Below are positions 55,099-63,887 of a DNA stretch of 64,000 nucleotides, piece after piece. The first letter of the stretch is position 1; each line of letters starts with the position of its first letter. The stretch is from NCBI GenBank assembly GCA_003280915.1, contig QCDL01000005.1, forward strand, positions 1-64,000, read 5' to 3'. The DNA is from Prochlorococcus sp. AG-355-I04 (lineage in GTDB: Bacteria; Cyanobacteriota; Cyanobacteriia; PCC-6307; Cyanobiaceae). The position numbers were made by a program, and so were the translations under genes. The notes beneath the pieces were generated by a model. That model did no database searches. It was not told the DNA's origin and saw nothing but the letters and a program-made list of their open reading frames with translations.

Positions 55099-55184
55099 TT
55101 TTCAGGTCGGTCATCACAACCGTTTACCCTCTAGCAAATATTCACTTAATTAGTTAGATTTTGACTATAAATTAACCACTAGCA

Positions 55185-55499
55185 ATGAGTGAATCTAACA
55201 ATTTACCTCAAGCAATAAGTCATAAAAAATTAAGTTACTTGATGCTTAAGGCACAAAAGGATTCTCATTTTTCTGATGAATTAGCAGAAATAGAAAGCCC
55301 TGAAAAAAGAGAATTTGAAGAGTTAATCAACAATTGGGAAGCTTCAACTAAGAAGGTAGTTAATGAGTTATCAAAAAGAAAAGAGAATTTACTAAAAGAT
55401 AAATCACCAAATTCCTTAATTGCACTTGGTGCTATGGAAGTTCACCTTAATATGGCTTTGCAAGCCTTAAATGCATTTAATAAAGGAGTTGATGGGTAA
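55185..55499 (+). CDS. conserved hypothetical protein
   Basis: 104 aa; no domain recognised. Confidence 0.7.
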   Translation: MSESNNLPQAISHKKLSYLMLKAQKDSHFSDELAEIESPEKREFEELINNWEASTKKVVNELSKRKENLLKDKSPNSLIALGAMEVHLNMALQALNAFNKGVDG

Positions 55500-55512
55500 A
55501 ATAACAGATAAG

Positions 55513-56247
55513 TTATAAGGAAGGCATCGAAAATAAGAGAAAATCTAAGTTTTTCTCAGTATCTATAGAAACATCATCATAATAATTAACTTCAAAACCC
55601 AAGCCATCGCCAGATTCGAGAAATATATTTGAATTAGAGTCTTTACTTTTTAATAAAAGATTACCTTCTATTATTTGGATCCAATTATATTTATCGATTT
55701 TTAATGGCAATTTTTTTTCTTTAATTGGCTTATATTTACAACGCCATAAAGAAATACTTTGATTTAAAGAAAGCTTATTATTTTTAGAATCTTTGTAATT
55801 AAAAATAAGATTGTCCCACAACTTTTCATTTAATGAAATTTGATCATATCGAGGTTTGATATTTTCTTTTTGAGGGTATATCCAAATCTGGAACAACTTA
55901 CAGGTCTCATTTTCTTCATTCTTCTCGCTATGAGAGATTCCAGTACCTGCAGACATAACTTGTACTTCATCTTTGTGAATTTTTCCAAGATTGTTTAACG
56001 AGTCTCTATGAGTTATTGCTCCTTTTGTTACGACAGTAATAATTTCCATATTTGCATGAGAATGTGTATTAAACCCTGCATTAGGAGAAATAATATCTTC
56101 GTTTATAACTCTAATTTTCCCAAAATTATCCCATTTTGGATCTCTATGCTCTGCGAAAGAAAATGAATGCATTGAATGCAGCCAATCTCTTCTTGATAAA
56201 AATCTATCATCGGATTTTCTTATTTTAATAATATTAAAAACCATCAA
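55513..56247 (-). CDS. pirin family protein
   Basis: 244 aa; HSFSFAEHRDPKWDNFGKIRVINEDII, GFNTHSHANMEIITVV, GTGISHSEKNE. Confidence 0.92.
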   Translation of the reverse strand: MMVFNIIKIRKSDDRFLSRRDWLHSMHSFSFAEHRDPKWDNFGKIRVINEDIISPNAGFNTHSHANMEIITVVTKGAITHRDSLNNLGKIHKDEVQVMSAGTGISHSEKNEENETCKLFQIWIYPQKENIKPRYDQISLNEKLWDNLIFNYKDSKNNKLSLNQSISLWRCKYKPIKEKKLPLKIDKYNWIQIIEGNLLLKSKDSNSNIFLESGDGLGFEVNYYDDVSIDTEKNLDFLLFSMPSL

Positions 56248-56338
56248 AATTAAATAGAATGAAAAAATTCTAAATAATTAGAAAAATATTTGTAAAATTT
56301 TTTGATAAATTATTCCTAAAAAAAAACAAATATTAAAT

Positions 56339-56467
56339 TTAAAAATTTATTTTACTCTGAGCCTTATTAGCCTTTATCAATATTTTTTGTGCTTCGTCTC
56401 TTGTAAGGCATTTTTCTGCTTTTACGTTTAAGTTTTTAAGTTTTTGCAGTTGCTTTGTGTTACTCAT
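56339..56467 (-). CDS. small basic protein, unknown
   Basis: 42 aa ORF: MSNTKQLQKLKNLNVKAEKCLTRDEAQKILIKANKAQSKINF. Confidence 0.5.
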   Translation of the reverse strand: MSNTKQLQKLKNLNVKAEKCLTRDEAQKILIKANKAQSKINF

Positions 56468-56532
56468 AATTTAACCTGTTCTTAACTCTATTTTAACATA
56501 AGTTTAAATTAATCGCCTCTTAAACCTTGGTA

Positions 56533-57075
56533 TCAAATCGTTTTTACTGCTTTGAGAATGGAATTATCAGAACAGTATAGAGGATGTATTGGATTATCTT
56601 TGATTGTTTTCTTAATTAAAAGCGGTCCCAAAGGATTATCAAAATTATTTTTTCTGATTGAGTTATATTGCATTATTTTTTTTGATATTCTTTTATTTCT
56701 ATTTAGAAATTTTCCTTTGTTACCCCAACCTAACCATAAATCACAATTTTTATTTTCAGACCAGTGTTTTAAGTTTTTATAAATATGATTATTGTTTCGA
56801 TAACCCACAGGGTTTTTATGTTTAAAAAGTTTTTCTGGTTTGCTTGAAATAAGAGCAAATAGATTTATTAATTTTACTTTGCCGTAATTATTATTTTTCG
56901 AAATTTTGATTATCTTTTTTGTTGTATTGTCTAAGAAAACTTCATCCGACAATGAGGGATTTAAACCAATAAAAATAATTTCCTTTGAAGATTTAGAAAC
57001 CTTATAACTTAAACTCCATCTATATAGTTTGTTGGCACTTATTAAACAATTTCTTTCTAGAAATAAATTATTCAA
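56533..57075 (-). CDS. DUF1643 family protein
   Basis: 180 aa; RNCLISANKLYRWSLSY, FIGLNPSLSDEVFLDNTTKKII. Confidence 0.82.
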   Translation of the reverse strand: MNNLFLERNCLISANKLYRWSLSYKVSKSSKEIIFIGLNPSLSDEVFLDNTTKKIIKISKNNNYGKVKLINLFALISSKPEKLFKHKNPVGYRNNNHIYKNLKHWSENKNCDLWLGWGNKGKFLNRNKRISKKIMQYNSIRKNNFDNPLGPLLIKKTIKDNPIHPLYCSDNSILKAVKTI

Positions 57076-57557
57076 CCTAAACCCACACCTCTAGCCATGA
57101 GAGTGGCAAACAAAGGTATTGTTGCAAAGCCCACTAATTCGGTAGTAATGATTAGTCTGAACCTCTTGACTAGATTTTCAGATATTTCAGGTAATTTATT
57201 CTTACTTAATGGAATGGCCCATAAGATATAGGTTGTTGTTGGGTATAAAGAAAGTAATCCGACAATAATATAAAGAGAAACCTTTATCCAAAACACAGGA
57301 TTACCTGTATAGAAATCACCTCCTTGACCAAAATACTTAACACGCAAAATCCCAGTAACTAATATCGCAACTCCTGCTAAACCATAAACAACATCTGCAA
57401 TTATCATTGAGATCGTCTCATTTCTATTAAGACCTACTTTGAGAGTCAATCTTTCAAACAAAAGAGAACCGAAACACAATATTATTCCTAAATAATGAAT
57501 ATATGCTACTAATGCACTTTTAGCAATTTCACCTGTCAATAAAGTTCCTAATAACAT
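57072..57557 (-). CDS. DUF2214 family membrane protein
   Basis: 161 aa, four TMs; FGSLLFERLTLK; overlaps the DUF1643 gene by 4 bp. Confidence 0.78.
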   Translation of the reverse strand: MLLGTLLTGEIAKSALVAYIHYLGIILCFGSLLFERLTLKVGLNRNETISMIIADVVYGLAGVAILVTGILRVKYFGQGGDFYTGNPVFWIKVSLYIIVGLLSLYPTTTYILWAIPLSKNKLPEISENLVKRFRLIITTELVGFATIPLFATLMARGVGLG

Positions 57558-57645
57558 TTTCTAGTCAAAATTTATACAATACTAACTACCAAATAAAGAA
57601 TTTGTTTAGAAAATAAATTAAACAATAAAAAGTCAAATATTGAAT

Positions 57646-58395
57646 CTAGGACTCTAAAAACCTTTTTTGACCATCTTCAAAGAAATCCTTTTTATTCCAT
57701 ACTTCGATTACGTCTGGGAAATGTTTTTCCATACAATTATCACAAACCCCATGACTGAATCTAATATCACTAATTTTCGAAAGATATTTTTCTAAATGCA
57801 TCCAATCGCCCTCCTTATTTTTCACTTCTCTGCAATATGAACAGACAGATAAAATACCTTCCTGTTTGTGCAAGTTAGACAAAGCATCTAGCAAGTTCAA
57901 TGACTTTTTTCTAAGCTCTAAAAATGAAACTATTTGCTTGGATAATAATTCCATAATATTGAATTGTTGTGTAGTTAGATTTCCTGGCTTTCTGTCTATT
58001 ACACAAAGAGTTCCAAGTTTATTACCATCACTATTTCTAAGGGGAAAACCTGCATAAAAACGAATCTTGGGGTCTCCTGTTACCAATGGATTATTTATAA
58101 ACCTCTCATCTTGGAAAGCATCATGAATAATTAATGGACTATTTTCTTTTATTGCATGGGTACAAAAAGACCAATCTCTTCTAGTTTCTGATATTTGAAG
58201 TCCTATTTTGGATTTAAACCATTGTTTATCTTTGTCTACCAATGTCATTAAAGAAATAGGCACATTACAGGTTGTAGCAGCAATTTTTGTAATATCGTCA
58301 TAACATGATTCTGGCTTGGTTCCCAAAATCCTATATTCTGCTAAAGCTTTTAATCTTCTTTCCTCTTCTTCTTTTTTTGATACAAGATTCTGCAT
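57646..58395 (-). CDS. GAF domain protein with C-terminal Cys4 (CxxC...CxxC) motif
   Basis: 249 aa; GAF (ISLMTLVDKDKQWFKSKIGL, FCTHAI) and CSYCREVKNKEGDWMHLEKYLSK...HGVCDNC. Confidence 0.85.
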   Translation of the reverse strand: MQNLVSKKEEEERRLKALAEYRILGTKPESCYDDITKIAATTCNVPISLMTLVDKDKQWFKSKIGLQISETRRDWSFCTHAIKENSPLIIHDAFQDERFINNPLVTGDPKIRFYAGFPLRNSDGNKLGTLCVIDRKPGNLTTQQFNIMELLSKQIVSFLELRKKSLNLLDALSNLHKQEGILSVCSYCREVKNKEGDWMHLEKYLSKISDIRFSHGVCDNCMEKHFPDVIEVWNKKDFFEDGQKRFLES

Positions 58396-58526
58396 TAATC
58401 TTCACCAATAATTAAAACTTTAAAATTAAATTTTCTCCAAAAAACTTTTTCTGTCTAATACTTAATAAAAAAAAGATAAACTTATTGAATTGTTACTTAC
58501 TGATTTATTACGTATTAATTTATTAT

Positions 58527-59759
58527 TTATTGATTTAACTTTGAGACTGCCATCCCAGCGATCCATCCACTTGTCCAACAATGTTGAAAATTAAATCCAC
58601 CAGTTATCCCATCAACATCCAAAACTTCTCCAGAAAAAAATAATCCTGGACATATTAAGCTCTCCATACTTTTAAAATTAACCTCATTAATTTTTACGCC
58701 TCCGGAAGTAACAAATTCCTCTCCAAATGGACCTTTGCCCGAAATTATATATTTATCCCTCATTAGGGTATTTATCATTTTCTCTCTTTCATCCGCAAGT
58801 AAATCAGCCCACTTTTTCTCTTTATCAATACCTATTTTCTTTAATAAAAAAATCCATAATCTTTTTGTCAATAGTGGAACAGGTCTACTATTAATAAGAT
58901 TCACCTTGCCTTTATTTAATCTTAAATAATTAATTTTTTCTTTTAAATCCTCATAACTTAAAGAAGACCATTTAATGATTAAATTAAATTTATATTTTTG
59001 GCTATAAAGTTCCCTTGCTGCAATTGATGAAAGTTTTAATACTGCTGGCCCACTAAACCCCCAATGCGTTATTAGTAAATCGCCTCTATTTTGAAAATTC
59101 TTATTGTTTAAATTAATTTCTATATCTATGCCCCTTATCGATACCCCACTACATTCATCCAAATTTGGTTCTTTTGTGGAAAAAGTAAAAAGCGATGGTA
59201 CAGGTTTAACAATGGTGTGTCCAAGATTTTGAGCTAATTTATATCCGCTTGGATTACCTCCAGTTGAAAGAATAATATTTTTTGCAGTTACCTTTGCTTT
59301 TTTAAGACTAAAAATATTGAATATATTATCTGGAGTTTTTGCAATTTCTTTTACAAAAAATTTTGTTAGTATTTCTACGTTTTTTGATAAAGCACTTTTT
59401 CTCAAACAATCAATAACATCTGAAGAAGAATTAGACACTGGGAATACTCTTAGATCTTCCTCAATTTTTAATTTTAAACCTTTTTTCTCAAACCAATCGT
59501 ATACATCTCCAGCAGCAAAACGATTAAATGATTCCAAGAGCTGAATTCCACCTCTGGGGTAATTCTCAATTAGTTCATTCGGTATCCATGTCGCATTAGT
59601 GACGTTACATCTTCCCCCTCCACTAATCCTTACTTTCTCCATAAGTTTTGAAGTTCCTTCAAGAATTATTATTCTTTTTATTCCATTTTCAGCAGCGGTT
59701 ATTGCTGTCATAAAACCGGCTGCACCGCCTCCAACAACTGCTAAATCAAAAGTTTCCAA
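58527..59759 (-). CDS. HI0933/YhiN-family FAD-dependent oxidoreductase
   Basis: 410 aa; LAVVGGGAAGFMTAITAAENG, RISGGGRCNVTNA, GEVLDVDGITGGFNFQHCWTSGWIAG. Confidence 0.92.
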   Translation of the reverse strand: METFDLAVVGGGAAGFMTAITAAENGIKRIIILEGTSKLMEKVRISGGGRCNVTNATWIPNELIENYPRGGIQLLESFNRFAAGDVYDWFEKKGLKLKIEEDLRVFPVSNSSSDVIDCLRKSALSKNVEILTKFFVKEIAKTPDNIFNIFSLKKAKVTAKNIILSTGGNPSGYKLAQNLGHTIVKPVPSLFTFSTKEPNLDECSGVSIRGIDIEINLNNKNFQNRGDLLITHWGFSGPAVLKLSSIAARELYSQKYKFNLIIKWSSLSYEDLKEKINYLRLNKGKVNLINSRPVPLLTKRLWIFLLKKIGIDKEKKWADLLADEREKMINTLMRDKYIISGKGPFGEEFVTSGGVKINEVNFKSMESLICPGLFFSGEVLDVDGITGGFNFQHCWTSGWIAGMAVSKLNQ

Positions 59760-59992
59760 AAACTTATTATTTAATATGCTTCAATACGATAATAGCAAGT
59801 AGTTATAAAGAAAAATTAGTCCAAAAACCATTAAAAAATAAATATAAAACTTTAAAAGTACATAATAAATAGCTACGATTTGCTAATTTTTAAATTTCTA
59901 GAAAAATCAACACAGTCGTTATTTTTATGCTGTAACTTAATTAAATGATTTTGTTATTTTCTTACGTTAAATATTCTGAGGCCAGTTTTCCA

Positions 59993-60181
59993 ATGACTGG
60001 TCAATATACTGCTCTTCTTTTAATAACTTCTGTTATTTGGGTTCTACTTTGGGTTGGATATAGACAAAATAAGATAAATGATGAGATCAAGAAAAAAGAA
60101 AAAGAAGAAAGAATTAATGCGAAAGTTCAAAGAAGAAAGAAGCTAGAGAGTTTGTACCCTACTAATAAAAAAACTGTTTAG
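59993..60181 (+). CDS. small membrane protein with Lys/Glu-rich tail
   Basis: MTGQYTALLLITSVIWVLLWVGYRQNKINDEIKKKEKEER...; likely start is the internal Met of the track ORF 59945..60181. Confidence 0.65.
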   Translation: MTGQYTALLLITSVIWVLLWVGYRQNKINDEIKKKEKEERINAKVQRRKKLESLYPTNKKTV

Positions 60182-60206
60182 AATTAATAAATTATTTTCA
60201 GTAAAT

Positions 60207-60305
60207 ATGAAAAAAAATAATTTCAAATCACTAATTCAGTACTTACCGGGGGTTTTGATTCTTATTTATGTATTCTTTTTAGCATTTACTCAATTTATAA
60301 AATAA
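60207..60305 (+). CDS. 32-aa one-TM microprotein
   Basis: MKKNNFKSLIQYLPGVLILIYVFFLAFTQFIK. Confidence 0.45.
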   Translation: MKKNNFKSLIQYLPGVLILIYVFFLAFTQFIK

Positions 60306-60326
60306 AATTTTTAAATATTATTCGTT

Positions 60327-61199
60327 TTGATTGGAATCCTTTCTGCTTTTGGAGCTGCTACATCATGGACATATGCGTGCTTTATTTGGCGCTCGCAAAC
60401 TCAAAAATATAAATCAATAGATATTAATTTAATAAAAAATATAATAGCTTTTATAGTTTTTATACCTGCTTTTATCAATCTAAGTTCTACAACTGAATTA
60501 AAAAACATATTTATCCTATTAATTAGTGGAATAATAGGTATTGGTTTAGGTGATACTTTCTATTTAAAGTCACTACAAATAATTGGCACAAGGAAAACTT
60601 TATCTATAGAAACTCTTTCTCCGATAATGGCAGCTTTATCAGGGGAATTTTTTATTAATGAAAATTTAACAACTAAATCATGGGTTGGAATAATTATAGT
60701 AACGATTTCGCTATTCATAATTCTCAGAAATGGTAACGATTTTAAAGAGGAAAACTCCTCTTTCTCAGAAAAAAATAACTTTAAGATTTTTGCTTTTCCT
60801 TTTTTATCAGTTTTATGTGCTGTTTTTGGAGGTCTTTTATCAAGGATGGTTTTCCTTCAAAGCAATTTATCTCCTTTCCTTACCACTGAAATAAGATTAT
60901 TAGGTGCAATAATTTTTTTAATTAGTCTAAAAGGATTTAAGATTAATTTTTTCTTAAAATACATAGACAAAAAACAACAAAAAAGATTTTTTATTTCAAT
61001 ACTTCTTGGAACAAATGTAGGAATATTTCTGCAACAAGTTGTCTTTAAAACCCTTCCCATAGGAGTAGGATGGGCTTTATTAAGCGTATCTCCAGTAATT
61101 TCCTTATTTTTTGCTAAGACTGAGGAAAGAGAAATTACCAAAAAAATAATATTTTTTACTTGTTTTTTATTTTTTGGGTTGACATTAATAATTCTTTAA
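60327..61199 (+). CDS. EamA/DMT superfamily transporter
   Basis: 290 aa, about 10 TMs; two EamA-like halves. Confidence 0.87.
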   Translation: MIGILSAFGAATSWTYACFIWRSQTQKYKSIDINLIKNIIAFIVFIPAFINLSSTTELKNIFILLISGIIGIGLGDTFYLKSLQIIGTRKTLSIETLSPIMAALSGEFFINENLTTKSWVGIIIVTISLFIILRNGNDFKEENSSFSEKNNFKIFAFPFLSVLCAVFGGLLSRMVFLQSNLSPFLTTEIRLLGAIIFLISLKGFKINFFLKYIDKKQQKRFFISILLGTNVGIFLQQVVFKTLPIGVGWALLSVSPVISLFFAKTEEREITKKIIFFTCFLFFGLTLIIL

Positions 61200-61275
61200 T
61201 CTCTGAGTTAATGTAAAAAATACTCATGTTAATAAAAATTAAATGAAATAAAATTACCCTATAAACACTAAAAAA

Positions 61276-61398
61276 ATGAAAACATTAAAGAAAAAAAGAC
61301 TCGGAACATTGGAAGTTTATGTTATTTTTTTAAGCTGCATTTATGCAGGCTTTATAGGTTATAAATCTCTATTAAATGTTTTATTTACTTGGAATTAA
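61276..61398 (+). CDS. 40-aa one-TM microprotein
   Basis: MKTLKKKRLGTLEVYVIFLSCIYAGFIGYKSLLNVLFTWN. Confidence 0.5.
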   Translation: MKTLKKKRLGTLEVYVIFLSCIYAGFIGYKSLLNVLFTWN

Positions 61399-61529
61399 TT
61401 AATTCTTTCTAATGATTTAATCAACTTACCTCCATCTTGGTCATCATCATCATTTGAAGCGAAAAATAAAAAAAATATTCCTAAAGAAGCTATAGATAGC
61501 GAAATTGACAATACAGAAAGCTCATCCAT
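61395..61529 (-). CDS. 44-aa one-TM microprotein with DDDDQDGGKLI motif
   Basis: MDELSVLSISLSIASLGIFFLFFASNDDDDQDGGKLIKSLERIN. Confidence 0.6.
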   Translation of the reverse strand: MDELSVLSISLSIASLGIFFLFFASNDDDDQDGGKLIKSLERIN

Positions 61530-61648
61530 AAATTAGAAATTTTTTTTATGATAATCGAAAAAGAATAAAAGACAGTAAAGAAATACACATTCTCGACAAT
61601 AAATATTTCTTTTATTTATAAAATTAAAAAACACATCCGAACTGTTTC

Positions 61649-61924
61649 GTGAAAGTTCTAATAACTTCCCCCTGTAGTGCAAGCGTAATAATTCAGTATG
61701 GAATAAAAAGTTGGCCTATTTGGGAATGTGAGCCAAGCAAATTTCAATGGAATTACGATGATAAGGAGATTTGCTTAATTATTGAAGGTCAAGCAAAAAT
61801 AATTACCCAAAACGGTGACATTTACGTGATTAAAGCTGGAGATCTAATTGAGTTTCCTGCTGGACTTAACTGCGAATGGGAAGTAACCAAAAGTATTAAA
61901 AAACATTATCGATTGGGTAGCTAA
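61649..61924 (+). CDS. small cupin-fold protein (DUF861-like)
   Basis: 91 aa; WPIWECEPSKFQWNYDDKEICLIIEGQAKI, AGDLIEFPAGLNCEWEV. Confidence 0.82.
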   Translation: MKVLITSPCSASVIIQYGIKSWPIWECEPSKFQWNYDDKEICLIIEGQAKIITQNGDIYVIKAGDLIEFPAGLNCEWEVTKSIKKHYRLGS

Positions 61925-62015
61925 ATTTAAGAAAAAATATTTTTTCTTCTTTACTGTTAATTCAATGTAGATAAAATATGATTAATAAGTAATTTTCAAG
62001 AAGGAAAATCATATC

Positions 62016-62171
62016 ATGCCTTTTACTGATCAAGAATACTTTGAGGTTATTGAAAAAAACGAAATAGTAAAAAAGGCCTTTGAAAATATTAAGCAAATTT
62101 GCATTGATTTACAAAAACAAACAAATTGTCCTGAAGAGGACCTAAAAGATTTTCTTGAGTTTATTTCTAAA
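62016..62171 (+). CDS. small soluble hypothetical protein
   Basis: 51 aa ORF: MPFTDQEYFEVIEKNEIVKKAFENIKQICIDLQKQTNCPEEDLKDFLEFYF. Confidence 0.45.
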
Positions 62172-62252
62172 CAATGGAATAAGTAATAATTAAAAAGCCT
62201 TTTAAGAATAATAGATTTAAAATCACAATTCAGTTCTCTCACAGAATTAGCT

Positions 62253-62384
62253 CTAATCTAATTCCTTTTTTGGTTTTGTATTGATACTAGAAGTTCCCTT
62301 AGCAGCAGAAACAAAGAAAAAGAAGCCTACAATTCCTGATATACCAAATATCGCAGCCAAAGGATCAAAAGTGAAAGAAAACAT
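62253..62384 (-). CDS. small one-TM protein
   Basis: MFSFTFDPLAAIFGISGIVGFFFFVSAAKGTSSINTKPKKELD (internal start of the track ORF 62253..62435). Confidence 0.5.
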   Translation of the reverse strand: MFSFTFDPLAAIFGISGIVGFFFFVSAAKGTSSINTKPKKELD

Positions 62385-62665
62385 AGAATTTATAAAATCA
62401 AGATAAATAATAGTTTTTGAATCAAAATTGTACAATTATTGTTAAGTATAAAAAATAACAATAACGCGATTCATTATGTCATTATTAGTTTCTCATAAGG
62501 ATCAACAAAATTATTATTCACATTCATATTGAAGAATAAAAATATCAATAAATACTAAAGATTTATTCGTGCGACATAGCAAAGTTTAAAAAATATTTAT
62601 AGAAATATTGAATAACACTTCCCGAAGCATCCACAATTGTTGTTTCTTTAGATTAATATCAATCC

Positions 62666-62845
62666 ATGACAGAATTTTACTCAGCCTCTTCAGCAGTAAG
62701 TCCTTTTACGGTAATATTATGGTGTCTTTATCCAATAGCTGTACTTGTAATCATTGAGTTACTACTAGGGGGTGGATTTGATGATGATAACGATGACCAA
62801 GATGGAGGAATGCTTATACCTGCTTACTCTAGATCTGACGTTTGA
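62666..62845 (+). CDS. 59-aa one-TM microprotein with DDNDDQDGGMLIP motif
   Basis: MTEFYSASSAVSPFTVILWCLYPIAVLVIIELLLGGGFDDDNDDQDGGMLIPAYSRSDV. Confidence 0.65.
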   Translation: MTEFYSASSAVSPFTVILWCLYPIAVLVIIELLLGGGFDDDNDDQDGGMLIPAYSRSDV

Positions 62846-62891
62846 AATTTTTAAGATTTTAAATTACAATCTTTGAAAAAATTTCAGAAAA

Positions 62892-63032
62892 TTGATTAGC
62901 AATATTGATACAACTCATATATCCTTAATTACACTCACCATTCTTATCATTTCCTCTCTGTCTTGGCTTGTCTTGAGAACTCTTAAAGAAGGTAGAAAAG
63001 CTTTAAAAGATATAAATAAGCATAAATCGTAA
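62892..63032 (+). CDS. possible 46-aa one-TM protein (TTG start)
   Basis: MISNIDTTHISLITLTILIISSLSWLVLRTLKEGRKALKDINKHKS. Confidence 0.35.
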   Translation: MISNIDTTHISLITLTILIISSLSWLVLRTLKEGRKALKDINKHKS

Positions 63033-63144
63033 AAAACTTAAATAAATACTAGAATTTGAAGGATTACTAAGTTAAACAACTACAAATTCATAGTTGTTCT
63101 TTTTTGTGACGGGGCTCTCCTTCTAATTACTTTAATAAATAAAA

Positions 63145-63240
63145 ATGCATCTAAATTCTTTACTTTATATTTGTTCTATATCTTTATTCATTTATATAAT
63201 GGCGCTATTTTGGAGAGACTTGCCAAATCAAAAAAAGTAA
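63145..63240 (+). CDS. 31-aa one-TM microprotein
   Basis: MHLNSLLYICSISLFIYIMALFWRDLPNQKK. Confidence 0.4.
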   Translation: MHLNSLLYICSISLFIYIMALFWRDLPNQKK

Positions 63241-63318
63241 ATACTTAATATTAAATTTATTGCTTATTGAAATCAATTGAGTTATTAATTAAATATTGGA
63301 TTTAATTTTTTTATATAA

Positions 63319-63483
63319 ATGCTGAAAGAATCTTCAAATAACAATAACAAAAATATATTCTCAGAGAATACAAGTATTGCAAAAGAAAAGATGATTTGCA
63401 AAGACGGATTCTGTTCATTACCAAATATAGATGAGATCCCAAAACAAGATTCAAATGATATGAATTTATTTGATCCTATTTAG
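63319..63483 (+). CDS. 54-aa soluble peptide with CKDGFCSLP motif
   Basis: MLKESSNNNNKNIFSENTSIAKEKMICKDGFCSLPNIDEIPKQDSNDMNLFDPI. Confidence 0.6.
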   Translation: MLKESSNNNNKNIFSENTSIAKEKMICKDGFCSLPNIDEIPKQDSNDMNLFDPI

Positions 63484-63551
63484 TAAATAAATAATTTTTT
63501 GATAAATTAAAGATTAAATTGATAATGTTAAATTCTTTGAATTTTTAATTT

Positions 63552-63887
63552 ATGCTTAATGACTTTTTAAACGCATATAAAGAGTTTTGGATTAAAGCTA
63601 CAGAGTTCAAAGGATTCACATCTCGATCGGACTGGTGGTTGGTTCAACTAGCGAATCTTATAATTTCTATCCTAACTATCCCAATATTTTTAAAAACGTT
63701 TGGTTTTAATGCATATGGATTAGTTTGTATTATTCCTCAAATAGCTATTGATATAAGAAGAATCAGAGATTTTGGAAAAGATTGGAAATGGATTTTTATT
63801 AATTTAGTACCTATCTTCGGATGGATATTGTGGTTCATTTGGTTAGGTTTTGGTAAGACAGGTAATGGAAAAAATAAACTTATATAG
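63552..63887 (+). CDS. DUF805 family membrane protein
   Basis: 111 aa; FKGFTSRSDWWLVQLANLIISIL, RRIRDFGKDWKWIFINLVPIFGWI. Confidence 0.85.
   Translation: MLNDFLNAYKEFWIKATEFKGFTSRSDWWLVQLANLIISILTIPIFLKTFGFNAYGLVCIIPQIAIDIRRIRDFGKDWKWIFINLVPIFGWILWFIWLGFGKTGNGKNKLI

Noticed and set aside
58490-58530. GATTTATTACGTATTAATTTATTATTTATTGATT repeat-like stretch downstream of the HI0933-like gene
   Set aside because: Low-complexity AT tract; no array structure, not CRISPR-like.
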